Origin: Dyella lipolytica
GTDB lineage: Bacteria > Pseudomonadota > Gammaproteobacteria > Xanthomonadales > Rhodanobacteraceae
Length of the DNA stretch: 64,000 nucleotides
Direction of reading: 5' to 3'
Assembly: GCF_030160075.1 (NCBI RefSeq)
Contig: NZ_BSNQ01000003.1
Span: 1,004,719 to 1,068,718 of the forward strand
Shown piece after piece: positions 9,584-19,092 of this stretch (position 1 is its first letter; every line of letters begins with the position of its first letter). The notes beneath the pieces were generated by a model that saw only the letters and a program-made list of their open reading frames with translations, searched no databases and was not told the origin of the DNA. A program made the position numbers and the translations under genes.

Positions 9584-10735
9584 ATGGCAGGCCTTCAGCA
9601 TATGATGACCACAGTGGCGCAACTCGCGTTCTGGATCAGCGCGCTGCTGCTGCTGCATGCGTTTGCCGGATACCCGGCATGCATGGTGTGGATCGCACGC
9701 CGGCGCCCGCGCCCGGTGCGCAAGCAGCCGGTTACACCAACGGTGACGGTGGTGATCGCCATCTATGACGGCGCTGCGCATATTCGCGACAAGTTGGCGA
9801 GTCTGCGCGCACTGGATTATCCCGCCGATCGCATCGAGATCGTCATTGCCTGCGACGGGTGTCGCGACACGAGCGCCGAATTGTGCCGGTGGCTGGACGA
9901 TCCAGGCGTGCGCGTGCTCGAGTTCGACGAACGTCGCGGCAAGGCGGCCTGCCTGAATGACGCTATCGCCGTGGCCGAAGGCGAGATCTTGCTGATGACC
10001 GATGTGCGACAGCGACTGGATGTGCACGCATTGCGCGAACTCGTGGCCAACTTCGCCGACCCCGAGGTGGGCGCGGTCAGCGGCGAGCTTCGCTTCGAGG
10101 ATCCGCAAACCGGCTTCGCGCGCGGGGTGGACACGTATTGGCGCTACGAAACACTGATCCGCCACGCCGAAAGCCGTTCCGGCTCCACCATCGGCGTAAG
10201 CGGTGCTCTTTATGCGATGCGCCGTGCTTTATTCCTGCCGTTGCCGCTGGGCACCGTGCTCGACGACGTCCTGATTCCGATGCGTGTCGCGAAAGCTGGG
10301 AAGCGCGTAATTTTCGAACCGCTGGCAGTGGCGTGGGATCGCCTTTCGCTGCATCCGGCCGAGGAGCGCCGGCGCAAGATCCGCACGCTCGCCGGCAATT
10401 TTCAGTTGATGCAGCTGGCGCCGTGGCTGCTCGCGCCCTGGCGCAATCCGCTGTGGTTCCGTTTCGTCAGTCACAAGGCATTGCGTCTGCTTGCACCGTG
10501 GCTGTTGGCGCTATTTATGCTTGCCATCATCGTGCTGGCGTCGCGTCACGCGTTTTATGCGTTCGCGCTGTGCGCGTTGTTCGGTGGCGCCTTGCTTGTT
10601 GCGCTGACGCGCATGTTGCGCATGGGTGAACGCTGGCTGCCGGTGCGTGCTGCCGTGGCGTTCTTTTATCTCAATCTGTTTGCCGCACAAGCGCTCGTTG
10701 CCTTCGCCCGTAACCGGAGATTGCATCTGTGGTAA
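9584..10735 (+). CDS. Family 2 glycosyltransferase, membrane bound
   Basis: This 383-residue protein has an N-terminal membrane segment, a GT-A domain (VTVVIAIYDG, then CDGCRDTS, with MTDVRQRLD at the acidic site) and hydrophobic C-terminal helices (about residues 300-375). It belongs with the processive or EpsG-type GT2 enzymes of EPS loci, which transfer a sugar from an NDP-sugar at the inner membrane. It opens the + strand EPS operon. The first ATG (9584) lies just past the inverted-repeat element; the ATGs at 9602 and 9605 are equally plausible starts. Its last codons overlap the next gene by 7 bp. The sugar specificity cannot be read from the sequence. Confidence 0.85.
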   Translation: MAGLQHMMTTVAQLAFWISALLLLHAFAGYPACMVWIARRRPRPVRKQPVTPTVTVVIAIYDGAAHIRDKLASLRALDYPADRIEIVIACDGCRDTSAELCRWLDDPGVRVLEFDERRGKAACLNDAIAVAEGEILLMTDVRQRLDVHALRELVANFADPEVGAVSGELRFEDPQTGFARGVDTYWRYETLIRHAESRSGSTIGVSGALYAMRRALFLPLPLGTVLDDVLIPMRVAKAGKRVIFEPLAVAWDRLSLHPAEERRRKIRTLAGNFQLMQLAPWLLAPWRNPLWFRFVSHKALRLLAPWLLALFMLAIIVLASRHAFYAFALCALFGGALLVALTRMLRMGERWLPVRAAVAFFYLNLFAAQALVAFARNRRLHLW

Positions 10736-12075
10736 CTGGAAAAGCCATGTCTCCGGCGGTGCTGCAGGTCGCACCGCATCGCTACGCGGCCGCCCGGCCC
10801 GGCGGTGCGATGTTTGTCCTCAGCCTGGTTTATCTGATGCTTACCATCATCCGGCCGCAGGACTACATGCCGGCGCTCACGGGCATCCCGTTGCTGCCGG
10901 TGGTCTTGCTGCTGGCATTCCTGCTCTGGCTCGGATCCAACACCAAGGTCTTCGCGGGACCACAGTTCCTGCTGTTGCTGTTGTTCCTGTTGGCACTGAT
11001 GGTGTCGGATGCCGCGAACGGCTGGGTGGGCGGTGCGCTGGTGCAATTGAAGACATTCGGACCGATCGTGATTGCGTTCTTTGTGCTCGCATCGGCGATC
11101 GCTGCCAGCCCGCGGCGGGTAGTGGTGGCGTTCTTCGTGTTCGTGCTGTGTTCGATCGTGCTGGCGTTGCATGGATGGAACCAGACGCGCGTCGGGGTCG
11201 GCTGGACCGGTACGCCGTTGTCGCTGGACGGTCGCATCCAGTATGTGGGCATCTTCAACGATCCGAACGACCTTGGACTGCTTTTCGCCACCGCCTTTCC
11301 GATGGCTGTCTATCTCAGCGGCCGGGGTGGCTTTCTGCGGCGCGTGATCTGGCTTGCCGGCGCGGCGCTGTTGCTCTATGGCATCTTCCTCACCAATTCG
11401 CGCGGCGCGATGCTGGCGGTCGTCGCGATCGGCGCGGTGTACCTATGGCGCCGCCGCGGCCTGGTCACAGCACTGGTGTTGAGTGGCGTGGGCCTGGTCG
11501 GGATGATGATGATGCCATCGCGCTTGCAGCAGCTCGATGTCAGCGAATCGTCTGCCTTCGGTCGCGTCGACGCATGGTACGAAGGCCTTCACATGTTTCT
11601 GGCCAAGCCGCTGTTCGGCGTGGGCGCCGGTAACTTCACCGACTACAACGAGCTGACTGCGCATAATTCGCTGATACTGGTGCTCGCCGAGACAGGATTT
11701 TTCGGTTACATCATCTGGCTTGCTTTCGTTGGCTATGGTTTTTGGATGATGCTGACGATCCTGCGGCAAGCACCGCCGCCGAGCGACGACGCCGAACAGG
11801 CAAAAGCGTGGCAAGTCGAGCGTGGGCTCGCTTTCACACTGCTGCTATCACTCACTGGTCTATTTACGGCGGCGTTCTTCCTCAGCCGCAGTTACACCGT
11901 GCTGCTATATCTGGTGGCCGCACTGGTGGTCGGTGAGTACGCCGGCGCACGGCAACGCTTTCCCGACTTGCCGCATTTTCGCCTGGCCGATGGTTGGTGG
12001 CGCTGGTTGCCGATCGCCATGATCAGCATTGCGGCGCTGTTCGTGATGGTCGCCTTGTTGCTGCACAGCGCATGA
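10729..12075 (+). CDS. O-antigen ligase/polymerase-like membrane protein (Wzy type)
   Basis: This 448-residue polytopic protein has about ten or more hydrophobic helices and the RPQDYMPAL motif common to the O-antigen ligase (Wzy_C/WaaL) family members found in EPS loci. FNDPNDLG near residue 180 and HNSLILVLAE near 310 fit the conserved periplasmic-loop residues of that superfamily (HN..L). Such proteins polymerise undecaprenyl-linked repeat units in the periplasm. The GTG start at 10729 overlaps the previous stop; an ATG at 10747 is an alternative. The next gene starts inside its stop codon (ATGA). As the only polymerase-like gene in the locus, it is the best Wzy candidate. Confidence 0.85.
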   Translation: MVTGKAMSPAVLQVAPHRYAAARPGGAMFVLSLVYLMLTIIRPQDYMPALTGIPLLPVVLLLAFLLWLGSNTKVFAGPQFLLLLLFLLALMVSDAANGWVGGALVQLKTFGPIVIAFFVLASAIAASPRRVVVAFFVFVLCSIVLALHGWNQTRVGVGWTGTPLSLDGRIQYVGIFNDPNDLGLLFATAFPMAVYLSGRGGFLRRVIWLAGAALLLYGIFLTNSRGAMLAVVAIGAVYLWRRRGLVTALVLSGVGLVGMMMMPSRLQQLDVSESSAFGRVDAWYEGLHMFLAKPLFGVGAGNFTDYNELTAHNSLILVLAETGFFGYIIWLAFVGYGFWMMLTILRQAPPPSDDAEQAKAWQVERGLAFTLLLSLTGLFTAAFFLSRSYTVLLYLVAALVVGEYAGARQRFPDLPHFRLADGWWRWLPIAMISIAALFVMVALLLHSA

Positions 12076-13622
12076 GTACTCGTTCCCACGCGCTACGCAA
12101 CACGATCTTCGCCTCGATCGGGATCTATACCGAGTATTTCCTCGGCATGGTCGCCGCCATCATGACCGCGCGCCATTTGGGACCCGGGTACTACGGTATC
12201 TACGGCCTTTTCATCTGGTTCGCTGCGGTCGGTGTTGTCGTCACCAATTCGGGGATCACGACCGGCGTGATCAAGTTCGTCGCCGAGTTGCGAGGCGGGG
12301 ATCAACCGGCGCTGATCGTGCCCGTGCTGACTTACCTGCGCCGTGTGCAGGCGTGGCATCTGGTGGTCGTGCTGGGCTGCGGAGTTATCCTCTTCTTCGT
12401 CGCGGCCGGCCGCTGGGCGCCCGACCTGCATGGAATCGAATTCGCTTTGCTTGCCCTTGCCGTAGGCTTGCGCGCGCCGTACATGTTCAATATCGCAATC
12501 ACCAAGGGCTTCGAGGCATTCGACGCGACGGCCAGGATCGCCATGCTGGGCGCGCCGCTGAATCTGGTGCTGGTGGCGCTTGCCGTGCTGTTGCATGGGC
12601 CGCTGTTGTGGTTTGTGGTGGTGTATGCGACATCCAGCGTGGTGTTCTTTCTGGCGTCCCGTCACTACGCCACGCGGCTGCTCGCATCGATGCCGGCATC
12701 CGCGCCCCTGCCTGCCGCCTTGATCAAGCGGGTGCGCCGCCATCTGCGCCTGGTATCAGCCACCGTCATCATCGGATTCGTGATTGCCAGCGGCATCGAG
12801 GTGTTGTTCCTCAATCTCTACAACAGCGCCGCTTCTGCGGGCTATTTCAAGGTGGCCTACCAGATGGCCGAGGGCATCAGCCTGCTGGTGCCGGGTGTGT
12901 TCAGCGCCGTGCTGCTGCCGATGATGGCCAGTGCGCTCAGCCAGGGACGCGCACTGGCCGGTCGTCGTTTCGTGGCCGCGACGAATTATCTGGTCCTGCT
13001 AGCGGCGCCGATGGTGGCATTCGGCGTGAGCTTCGCCGGTCCGCTGATCGGTGTGCTGTATGGACACGCGTATGCGGCGGCGGTACCGGTGTTCGCGCTA
13101 TTCCTCACGTCCTTCGCCATCAGTACCGTGTCGCAGGCGGCCACCAGCCTGCTGGTCAGTGCCGACCGCCAGCACACCATCCTGACGATGACGATTGCTT
13201 TCGGCGTGTTGAAGATCGTGCTGGATGTGGTGCTGATTTCGCATTTCGGCCTGGCCGGTGCGACGGCGGCCGTGGTCACCGGATCGCTGATCAACTCGAC
13301 GATCTATATAGCGATCGCGATGCGTGTCGGTGGTGTGAGTCTCGATAGCGAACGGCTACTGCGCATTGTGCTGGCGGCGATGCTGGCGGCGGCTCTTGCA
13401 TGGGTCACCCGGCTGCTACCGATGCTGCCGCTGTGGCACCTTCTGGCCGGGTTCGTCGTGGTGAGCACGACCTATCTCGCGTTGACGCTGCTGTTCCGCT
13501 GCTGGAGCAAGGGTGATATCAAACAATTGCAAGGGTTGCATCAGCAGCTCGCGGCGGGGCGGCCGATGGTCGTCGGCCGCGTGCTTGGCTGGGCGGCGCT
13601 GCGCGCGGGACAGGATCCATGA
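12072..13622 (+). CDS. Polysaccharide flippase, Wzx/MATE-like
   Basis: The product has 516 residues with twelve to fourteen predicted membrane helices, and its N-terminal region (RNTIFASIGIYTEYFLGMVA) is typical of the polysaccharide transport protein family (PST/MVF superfamily). It should flip lipid-linked repeat units across the inner membrane for the neighbouring polymerase. I place the start at 12072, where ATG overlaps the upstream TGA, rather than 26 codons earlier, where the frame translates as non-membrane sequence overlapping the polymerase gene. Four-base overlaps on both sides support translational coupling. Confidence 0.88.
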   Translation: MSTRSHALRNTIFASIGIYTEYFLGMVAAIMTARHLGPGYYGIYGLFIWFAAVGVVVTNSGITTGVIKFVAELRGGDQPALIVPVLTYLRRVQAWHLVVVLGCGVILFFVAAGRWAPDLHGIEFALLALAVGLRAPYMFNIAITKGFEAFDATARIAMLGAPLNLVLVALAVLLHGPLLWFVVVYATSSVVFFLASRHYATRLLASMPASAPLPAALIKRVRRHLRLVSATVIIGFVIASGIEVLFLNLYNSAASAGYFKVAYQMAEGISLLVPGVFSAVLLPMMASALSQGRALAGRRFVAATNYLVLLAAPMVAFGVSFAGPLIGVLYGHAYAAAVPVFALFLTSFAISTVSQAATSLLVSADRQHTILTMTIAFGVLKIVLDVVLISHFGLAGATAAVVTGSLINSTIYIAIAMRVGGVSLDSERLLRIVLAAMLAAALAWVTRLLPMLPLWHLLAGFVVVSTTYLALTLLFRCWSKGDIKQLQGLHQQLAAGRPMVVGRVLGWAALRAGQDP

Positions 13623-14977
13623 TGGCGAACTGGTACGAGCCGGTGTTTCGCGGCGTGCTCTACCCGGCCTACGAGTCGGGGCTGCGCCGGCGCCGCACAC
13701 TTGCCTATCTGGCGGAATACCAGCGCAGCCAGTGGCTTTCCGACGATGAGCTGGCGGCATTGCAATGGCGCCGTCTTAAGGCGCTGCTCGAACATTGCCA
13801 GCGCGAGGTTCCGTATTACCGGCGGCGTTGGCGCGAGCTGAGCATCGCGCCGGAAGACATTCGCAACCTGGATGATTTCGCGCAGCTGCCGGTTCTTACC
13901 AAGCAGGATATCCGCGAGCACTACGACGAACTCAAGGCGGAGTCCCTACGCGACCAGTTGCTGTACAAAGCCACCGGTGGTTCGACTGGCGAACCGCTGC
14001 GCTTCGGCCTTACCCGCGAAAGCAATGACCGGCGTACGGCGGTGATGTGGCGTGGCTACGGTTGGGCCGACGCGCGCATGGGCCGGCGCACGCTGTTCCT
14101 GTGGAGCGGCACGGTCGGCGCTCCGAGCCCGCTGCATCGCCTGAAAGACCGCCTGTACAACGCCGCGTTCGCCCGGCGCATGCTCGACACTTTCCGCATG
14201 ACCGAGGCCAACCTGGCCGAATATGCCGATGCCATCGACGCGTATCGCCCCGATGTGATCGTTGGCTACGTCGGGCCGCTGGTGCAGCTCGCGCAGTGGC
14301 TGCTGGCGACGGGGCGGCGCGTATTCCGCCCGCAATCGATCCTGGGTGCCGCCGAGGCGTTGCATGAATTCCAGCGCCGCATCATCGAGCAGGCGTTCGA
14401 TGCACCGGCATTCAATACCTACGGCTGTCGCGAGTTCATGTTGATCGCTTCGGAATGCGAAGAGCGCGATGGCCTGCATGTGAACGCCGATCACCTTGTG
14501 GTCGAGCTGCACCAACCAACGCAGGCTGCCGACGGTGCGCATACGGGCAACCTGCTGATCACTGATCTGTTCAACTACGGCATGCCGTTCGTGCGGTACC
14601 TCAATGGAGACCTGGCGACGAGCGAATCGTCACCATGCCGCTGTGGCCGCGCGTTGCCGCGGTTGCGTCGCGTAGAGGGCCGGCAACTGGATGCCATCCG
14701 CACGCCGGCCGGTCATTTGCTGCCTGGCGAATTCTTTCCGCACATGCTGAAGGATGTGCGCGGCCTGACGTCCTACCAGGTCGTGCAAACGAGCCTCGAT
14801 CGCCTCGACCTGAGCCTGGTTCGCGGTGACGGCTTCGACGAGCAATCGCTGGCCTATATACGCAACGAGGTAAGCAAGGTGCTCGGCGACAGCATCGCGC
14901 TGCATTGCCATTTCGTCGACGACATTCCGCTCACCTCGAGCGGGAAGCGGCGCGTCACGGTATCGAAGCTGCCATGA
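13619..14977 (+). CDS. CapK/PaaK-like AMP-forming ligase family protein
   Basis: This 452-residue protein matches the phenylacetate-CoA-ligase-like/CapK family common in capsule and EPS loci. It shows the nucleotide-binding loop KATGGSTGEPLRFG near residue 120, a cysteine-containing CRCGRALPRL segment near 340, and a C-terminal domain ending in TSSGKRRVTV, which contains the conserved lysine seen in adenylate-forming enzymes. The family activates a carboxylate as acyl-AMP, but the substrate of the EPS-linked members is not established. A role in acyl or aminoacyl decoration of the polysaccharide is inference, although attractive because the NRPS locus is adjacent. It overlaps its neighbours by 4 bp on both sides. 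Confidence 0.82.
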   Translation: MMANWYEPVFRGVLYPAYESGLRRRRTLAYLAEYQRSQWLSDDELAALQWRRLKALLEHCQREVPYYRRRWRELSIAPEDIRNLDDFAQLPVLTKQDIREHYDELKAESLRDQLLYKATGGSTGEPLRFGLTRESNDRRTAVMWRGYGWADARMGRRTLFLWSGTVGAPSPLHRLKDRLYNAAFARRMLDTFRMTEANLAEYADAIDAYRPDVIVGYVGPLVQLAQWLLATGRRVFRPQSILGAAEALHEFQRRIIEQAFDAPAFNTYGCREFMLIASECEERDGLHVNADHLVVELHQPTQAADGAHTGNLLITDLFNYGMPFVRYLNGDLATSESSPCRCGRALPRLRRVEGRQLDAIRTPAGHLLPGEFFPHMLKDVRGLTSYQVVQTSLDRLDLSLVRGDGFDEQSLAYIRNEVSKVLGDSIALHCHFVDDIPLTSSGKRRVTVSKLP

Positions 14978-16119
14978 CCTCTGTTGCCGGCCAAGCCGTC
15001 CCCATGAACATCACCCACTTCGTCGAAAGCCTGACCCGCGGCGGCCTTGAACGCATGGTGCTGGAACTGGTGAAAGTCCAGCAGCGCGAGGGGCATCGCT
15101 GCCAGGTCGTGTGTCTGTTCGAAACGGGTTCGCTGGCCCATGAGCTCGATGACATCGGCGTGCCGGTGACGGCCTGCCATAAGCGGCACGGCCTGGATCT
15201 TCGCGCCCTGCGCCGAGCCCGTGGACTGATCCGCGCGCACGGTACCGAGGTTTTGCATACCCACAATGCGGTCGCGCATTACCAGGCCGTGCTATCCAGC
15301 TTCGGCCTCGGCCTGAGACATGTAGTGAACACGCGCCACGGCATGGACAACGGCAGGATCGGCGATCGCCGTGAATGGCTGTACCGCAAGGCGCTATGGC
15401 GGACCGACGTGGTCGTCAGCGTGTGCGACGCGGCGTACCGCGACGTAACGCAACGTGGCGTCGTGCCGCGACGCCTGGCGCGCGTGGTGCCCAATGGCAT
15501 CCGGCTGGAGGGATTTCGCGCGGCTTCCGCGGCCATGCGCGAGCGCCTGCTGCAAAGCCTGGCGTTGCCTCCGCACACGCGCGTGATCGGCAGCGTCGGG
15601 CGTTTGAACTGGGCCAAGGATCAGGCCAGCCTGATCCGAGCGTTCCGTCGTGTCCACCAACAGCTGCCGGATACTGTGCTGGTAGTGGTGGGCGACGGCA
15701 ACCGACGCACCCGGCTGGAACAGTGCGCGCAGGATGAAGGTGTCGCCCATCGAGTGCGTCTCCTCGGCGACCGCGATGATGTGCACGCGTTGCTGCAAGG
15801 ATTCGATCTGTTCGCGCTGTCGTCGCTGAGCGAGGGCTATTCGATCGCGTTGCTGGAAGCGTGCGCCGTGTGCTTGCCGATCGTAGCCACCGACGTCGGC
15901 GGCAATGGTGAAATCGTACGCGACGGACTCACCGGGCGACTGGTGACACCGGCCGATCCGCAGGCCCTGGCCGATGCGATGCTCGAGTTGCTCAACGATC
16001 CGCCGCGCGCTGCCGAGATGGGCCGGGCGGCGCGTGCATGGCTCGAGCAAAACGGTACGCTTGAAACGATGACGGCGCGTTACGATGCCATCTACCGCGG
16101 CGAAGGATCATGCGCGTGA
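14974..16119 (+). CDS. Family 4 glycosyltransferase (first of three)
   Basis: This 381-residue GT-B enzyme has an N-terminal acceptor domain beginning MNITHFVESLTRGGLERM and a C-terminal nucleotide-sugar domain (GSVGRLNWAKDQ, then the E-x7-E type segment SLSEGYSIALLEACA near residue 280). The GGLERM start resembles sugar transferases associated with exosortase-type EPS loci. It should act on the cytoplasmic face during repeat-unit assembly. The start at 14974 overlaps the upstream stop (ATGA); an upstream in-frame ATG at 14905 would overlap the CapK gene by 73 bp and encodes unrelated sequence. The ATG at 15004 is another possible start. Its 3' end overlaps the next glycosyltransferase by 10 bp. 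Confidence 0.9.
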   Translation: MTSVAGQAVPMNITHFVESLTRGGLERMVLELVKVQQREGHRCQVVCLFETGSLAHELDDIGVPVTACHKRHGLDLRALRRARGLIRAHGTEVLHTHNAVAHYQAVLSSFGLGLRHVVNTRHGMDNGRIGDRREWLYRKALWRTDVVVSVCDAAYRDVTQRGVVPRRLARVVPNGIRLEGFRAASAAMRERLLQSLALPPHTRVIGSVGRLNWAKDQASLIRAFRRVHQQLPDTVLVVVGDGNRRTRLEQCAQDEGVAHRVRLLGDRDDVHALLQGFDLFALSSLSEGYSIALLEACAVCLPIVATDVGGNGEIVRDGLTGRLVTPADPQALADAMLELLNDPPRAAEMGRAARAWLEQNGTLETMTARYDAIYRGEGSCA

Positions 16120-17291
16120 AGATCCTGATTCTCACCAACCTGTTCCCGACGCCGTGGGATCCGCAGCGCAGCCCGTTCAACCGGCAGCAGTTCGAGCGCC
16201 TGGGGCAACGGCATGACGTCGAGGTGCTCGCCGCGGTGCCATTCCAGGAACGCTTCACGCGCGCGTACAGTCACGTCGAGATACCGGGGCTGCGCACCGG
16301 CCATTTTGTTTTTGTGTATCCGCCGCGTGTTGGCCGCGCGTTGCATGCCAGCTGCTGGCTGGCGTGCCTGCTGTTGCAGCACGGCCGGCGCCTGCGTGAC
16401 GAGCACTACGACTGCTTGCTTGCCAGCTGGGCCTATCCCGATGCCGTCGCGGTAAGCCGCCTGGCAAAACGCATGGGCATTCCTTATGCCGTGAAAGTGC
16501 ACGGCAGCGACCTCAACGAGCAGGCGAACGATCCACCGCGCCGGCGCAAGATTCGCACGGCCTTGCATGGCGCGGGCGCCGTTATCGCAGTCAGCCAGGC
16601 GCTGGCCGACAAGGCGGTTTCGATCGGTGCCGAAGCGAGTCGGGTGCACACGTTGTACAACGGTGTCGACGGCGAACGCTTCATGCCCGGCTCGCGTAGC
16701 GATGCGAGAGCGCGGCTGCAACTTCCAGCTACCGCACGGCTGATGCTGTACGTCGGCAATCTGAAACAGGCCAAGGGTTGCATCGATCTGCTCGAGGCCT
16801 TACCGGCACTCCTCGTCGAGCAACCCGACGCACGGTTGATCTATGTGGGAGATGGCCCGTGCCGCGAGTTGTTGTCGCAGCGTTGCGCTGCGCTTGGCTT
16901 GCAGCAGCACGTCGAGCTGCGCGGAGCCATTCCGCATGCCGCGCTCGGCGACTGGTTCCGTGCGGCCGACCTGTTGTGCCTACCTAGCCACAATGAAGGC
17001 GTGCCCAATGTGGTATTGGAAGCCATGGCCTGTGGCATTCCTGTCGTGGCGACGCGTGTCGGCGGCATTCCCGAAGTGGTTCCCGGCTACGCCGGCATCC
17101 TGGTAGCGCCGCGCGAGACGTCGGCGCTCGCCGCCGCCTTGCGCGAAGCCTGCCAACGCGACTGGGACAGCAAGCGCATCGCCCTGCACGGCGGAAGCTT
17201 CCGCTGGGACGACAATATCGACCGGCTGGACACTATCCTGCAGAGCGTCGCCACCGAATCACCTGCGTTCGATACGGGTGCGATGGCATGA
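16110..17291 (+). CDS. Family 4 glycosyltransferase (second)
   Basis: This 393-residue GT-B protein begins MRVKILILTNLFPTPWDP, a typical GT4 N-terminal strand. It contains VKVHGSDLN, VSQALADKAVSIGA, LYNGVDGERF and the donor-binding motif SHNEGVPNVVLEAMACG near residue 295, with both conserved glutamates. It is predicted to add one hexose-type sugar to the lipid-linked repeat. It overlaps the previous glycosyltransferase by 10 bp and the deacetylase by 4 bp. Sugar and linkage are unknown. Confidence 0.92.
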   Translation: MRVKILILTNLFPTPWDPQRSPFNRQQFERLGQRHDVEVLAAVPFQERFTRAYSHVEIPGLRTGHFVFVYPPRVGRALHASCWLACLLLQHGRRLRDEHYDCLLASWAYPDAVAVSRLAKRMGIPYAVKVHGSDLNEQANDPPRRRKIRTALHGAGAVIAVSQALADKAVSIGAEASRVHTLYNGVDGERFMPGSRSDARARLQLPATARLMLYVGNLKQAKGCIDLLEALPALLVEQPDARLIYVGDGPCRELLSQRCAALGLQQHVELRGAIPHAALGDWFRAADLLCLPSHNEGVPNVVLEAMACGIPVVATRVGGIPEVVPGYAGILVAPRETSALAAALREACQRDWDSKRIALHGGSFRWDDNIDRLDTILQSVATESPAFDTGAMA

Positions 17292-17929
17292 AGCTCCGAC
17301 CGACGAAGTCGCAATTGCTACGCCTCTTCCCGGACGCGCTGGTGCTAACCCGCGGACCGCAGCGCGGCGGTGTCGTCTATCTCAGTTTCGACGACGGGCC
17401 GCATCCGGAGCACACGCCTCGCCTGCTCGACCTGCTTGCAGCGCACGGCTCGCACGCCAGTTTCTTTCTCGTCGGTCAGCGCATCGAACAACATCCGCGG
17501 CTGGTCGAACGCATCGTGGCCGAGGGGCACACCTTGGGCAATCATTCCTATAGTCATCCGCTGTTCAATGCACTGAGTCTTCGTCAGCAGCTGAGCGAGA
17601 TCGAACGCACCGATCAACTGCTGCAGGCGTTCGACGGTCATGCGCGCCATCGCTTCCGGCCGCCACGCGGCAGCCTGTCGTTGCCGCTGCTGCTGCATTT
17701 TGCCCGCCACGGACGCGGCATGGCCTATTGGTCGTACAACAGTCTCGATTACCAACCCCGTTCGACCGACGAGCTGGTCCGCCACCTGCGCAGCGAACCG
17801 CCGCGAGCGGGCGACATCATTCTGTTGCACGACGACAACGGCCGTGCCTGCGAGGTGCTGGGCACCTTGCTGCCGGAATGGATGGCGACGGGACGCCGAT
17901 CCGAAGCCTTACCGCCGGAGCGCGCATGA
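17288..17929 (+). CDS. Polysaccharide deacetylase (NodB-type, CE4)
   Basis: The compact 213-residue protein consists almost entirely of a NodB homology domain. Motif 1 is YLSFDDGPHP near residue 30 (catalytic base and metal aspartates), motif 2 is GHTLGNHSYSHP (metal histidines) and motif 3 is RFRPPRGS. The late motif IILLHDDNG carries the final histidine. CE4 enzymes remove N- or O-acetyl groups from sugars. No signal peptide is evident, so it may act in the cytoplasm on a repeat-unit intermediate or be exported by another route. ATGA overlaps join it to both neighbouring genes. Confidence 0.92.
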   Translation: MKLRPTKSQLLRLFPDALVLTRGPQRGGVVYLSFDDGPHPEHTPRLLDLLAAHGSHASFFLVGQRIEQHPRLVERIVAEGHTLGNHSYSHPLFNALSLRQQLSEIERTDQLLQAFDGHARHRFRPPRGSLSLPLLLHFARHGRGMAYWSYNSLDYQPRSTDELVRHLRSEPPRAGDIILLHDDNGRACEVLGTLLPEWMATGRRSEALPPERA

Positions 17930-19092
17930 GGATCCTCTATCACCACCGCACGCGCGGAAGACATGTCGAAGGCGTGCATATACGCGGCATCGTCGGCGCA
18001 TTGCGCGGGCTTGGTCACGAGGTGACAGTATTGTCCTTCCCTGGCGCCGATCCGGAACACGAACACTCGACGCCGACCGGTGCGCCAGTCCACGGCATCG
18101 GTGGTTTGGTGACGCGATTACCCGGCGTACTTTTTGAGTTTTTCGAGGTGGCCTACAACTTGGTCGTGCTGCTGCGCCTGCCGCGCGCGTTGCGACGCAC
18201 AAGGGCCCAATTGGTCTACGAGCGCTACTCCCTCTTCATGTTTGCCAGCATCTGGCTGACACGGCAACGCGGTATTCCGATCATTCTGGAGATCAACGAT
18301 TCGGCACTGGTCGAGCGTGTGCGACCGCTGTGGATGAAGCGCCCTGCCCGCCGCATCGAGGCGTGGTGCCTGCGCCATGCCACCGGTCTGGTTTTCATAT
18401 CGCGGCAATTCCAGCAGCAAGCGGAAGCCGCGTACGGTGCGATCGCGCCGTCGGTGGTATCGCCCAATGCCGCGGACATAAGCTGTTTCGACCCTGCACG
18501 TTTCAACGGCGGTCCGTTGCGCAGGGAGCGAGGGATCGGCGGGCAAGTCGTGTGCGGTTATGTCGGCGCTTTTGCGCATTGGCATGGCACTGCAGAATTT
18601 GCGGCCAGGATCACGATGCGCCTGCGCGAACAACCGCAATTGACCCTCTTGCTGGTCGGCGATGGCCGGGACCTGCCAGCGGTGCGCGCCCAGGTCAGCG
18701 AGCGCGGCCTTGGCGACCGGGTCATCCTGCCTGGCCGCGTGGCACATACCGATATCGCCTCATGGATCGCGTGCATGGATTACGCCGTGCTGCCCGACTC
18801 CAACCAGTACGGGTCGCCCATGAAGGTTTTTGAATTCATGGCGATGGGCGTGGCGGTGGTCGCGCCCGATTACGAGCCGTTGACCGAAGTGGTTACCGAT
18901 GGCCGCACCGGCTGGCTGTTTCCACGCGGTGATGTCGACGCCTGCGTGGACAAAGTGCTGGCCCTGGCCGACGACCTTGCGCAATGTGCGCGCGTCGGTC
19001 AGACGGCACGCGACTACATCGTGGGCGAACGTCAGTGGCGCAACAATGCGGAGCAGTTGCTGACATTGGTTCCGTCCTCGGTGTCGCACTGA
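17926..19092 (+). CDS. Family 4 glycosyltransferase (third)
   Basis: This 388-residue GT4 enzyme starts MRILYHHRTRGRHVEGVHIR and contains YVGAFAHWHG, a donor-binding core (LLVGDGRDLPAVRAQV) and the segment PDSNQYGSPMKVFEFMAMG, in which the usual glutamates are replaced by a SPMKxFE pattern characteristic of one GT4 subgroup. I start it at 17926, where ATG overlaps the deacetylase stop, because the in-frame extension to 17728 is only the shadow of the deacetylase gene. The next gene begins at the last base of its stop codon. Confidence 0.9.
   Translation: MRILYHHRTRGRHVEGVHIRGIVGALRGLGHEVTVLSFPGADPEHEHSTPTGAPVHGIGGLVTRLPGVLFEFFEVAYNLVVLLRLPRALRRTRAQLVYERYSLFMFASIWLTRQRGIPIILEINDSALVERVRPLWMKRPARRIEAWCLRHATGLVFISRQFQQQAEAAYGAIAPSVVSPNAADISCFDPARFNGGPLRRERGIGGQVVCGYVGAFAHWHGTAEFAARITMRLREQPQLTLLLVGDGRDLPAVRAQVSERGLGDRVILPGRVAHTDIASWIACMDYAVLPDSNQYGSPMKVFEFMAMGVAVVAPDYEPLTEVVTDGRTGWLFPRGDVDACVDKVLALADDLAQCARVGQTARDYIVGERQWRNNAEQLLTLVPSSVSH

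Noticed and set aside
10626..11633. Open frame of 335 codons on the + strand overlapping the polymerase gene
   Set aside because: The other frame gives a coherent polytopic membrane protein with family motifs; this one is its out-of-frame shadow.
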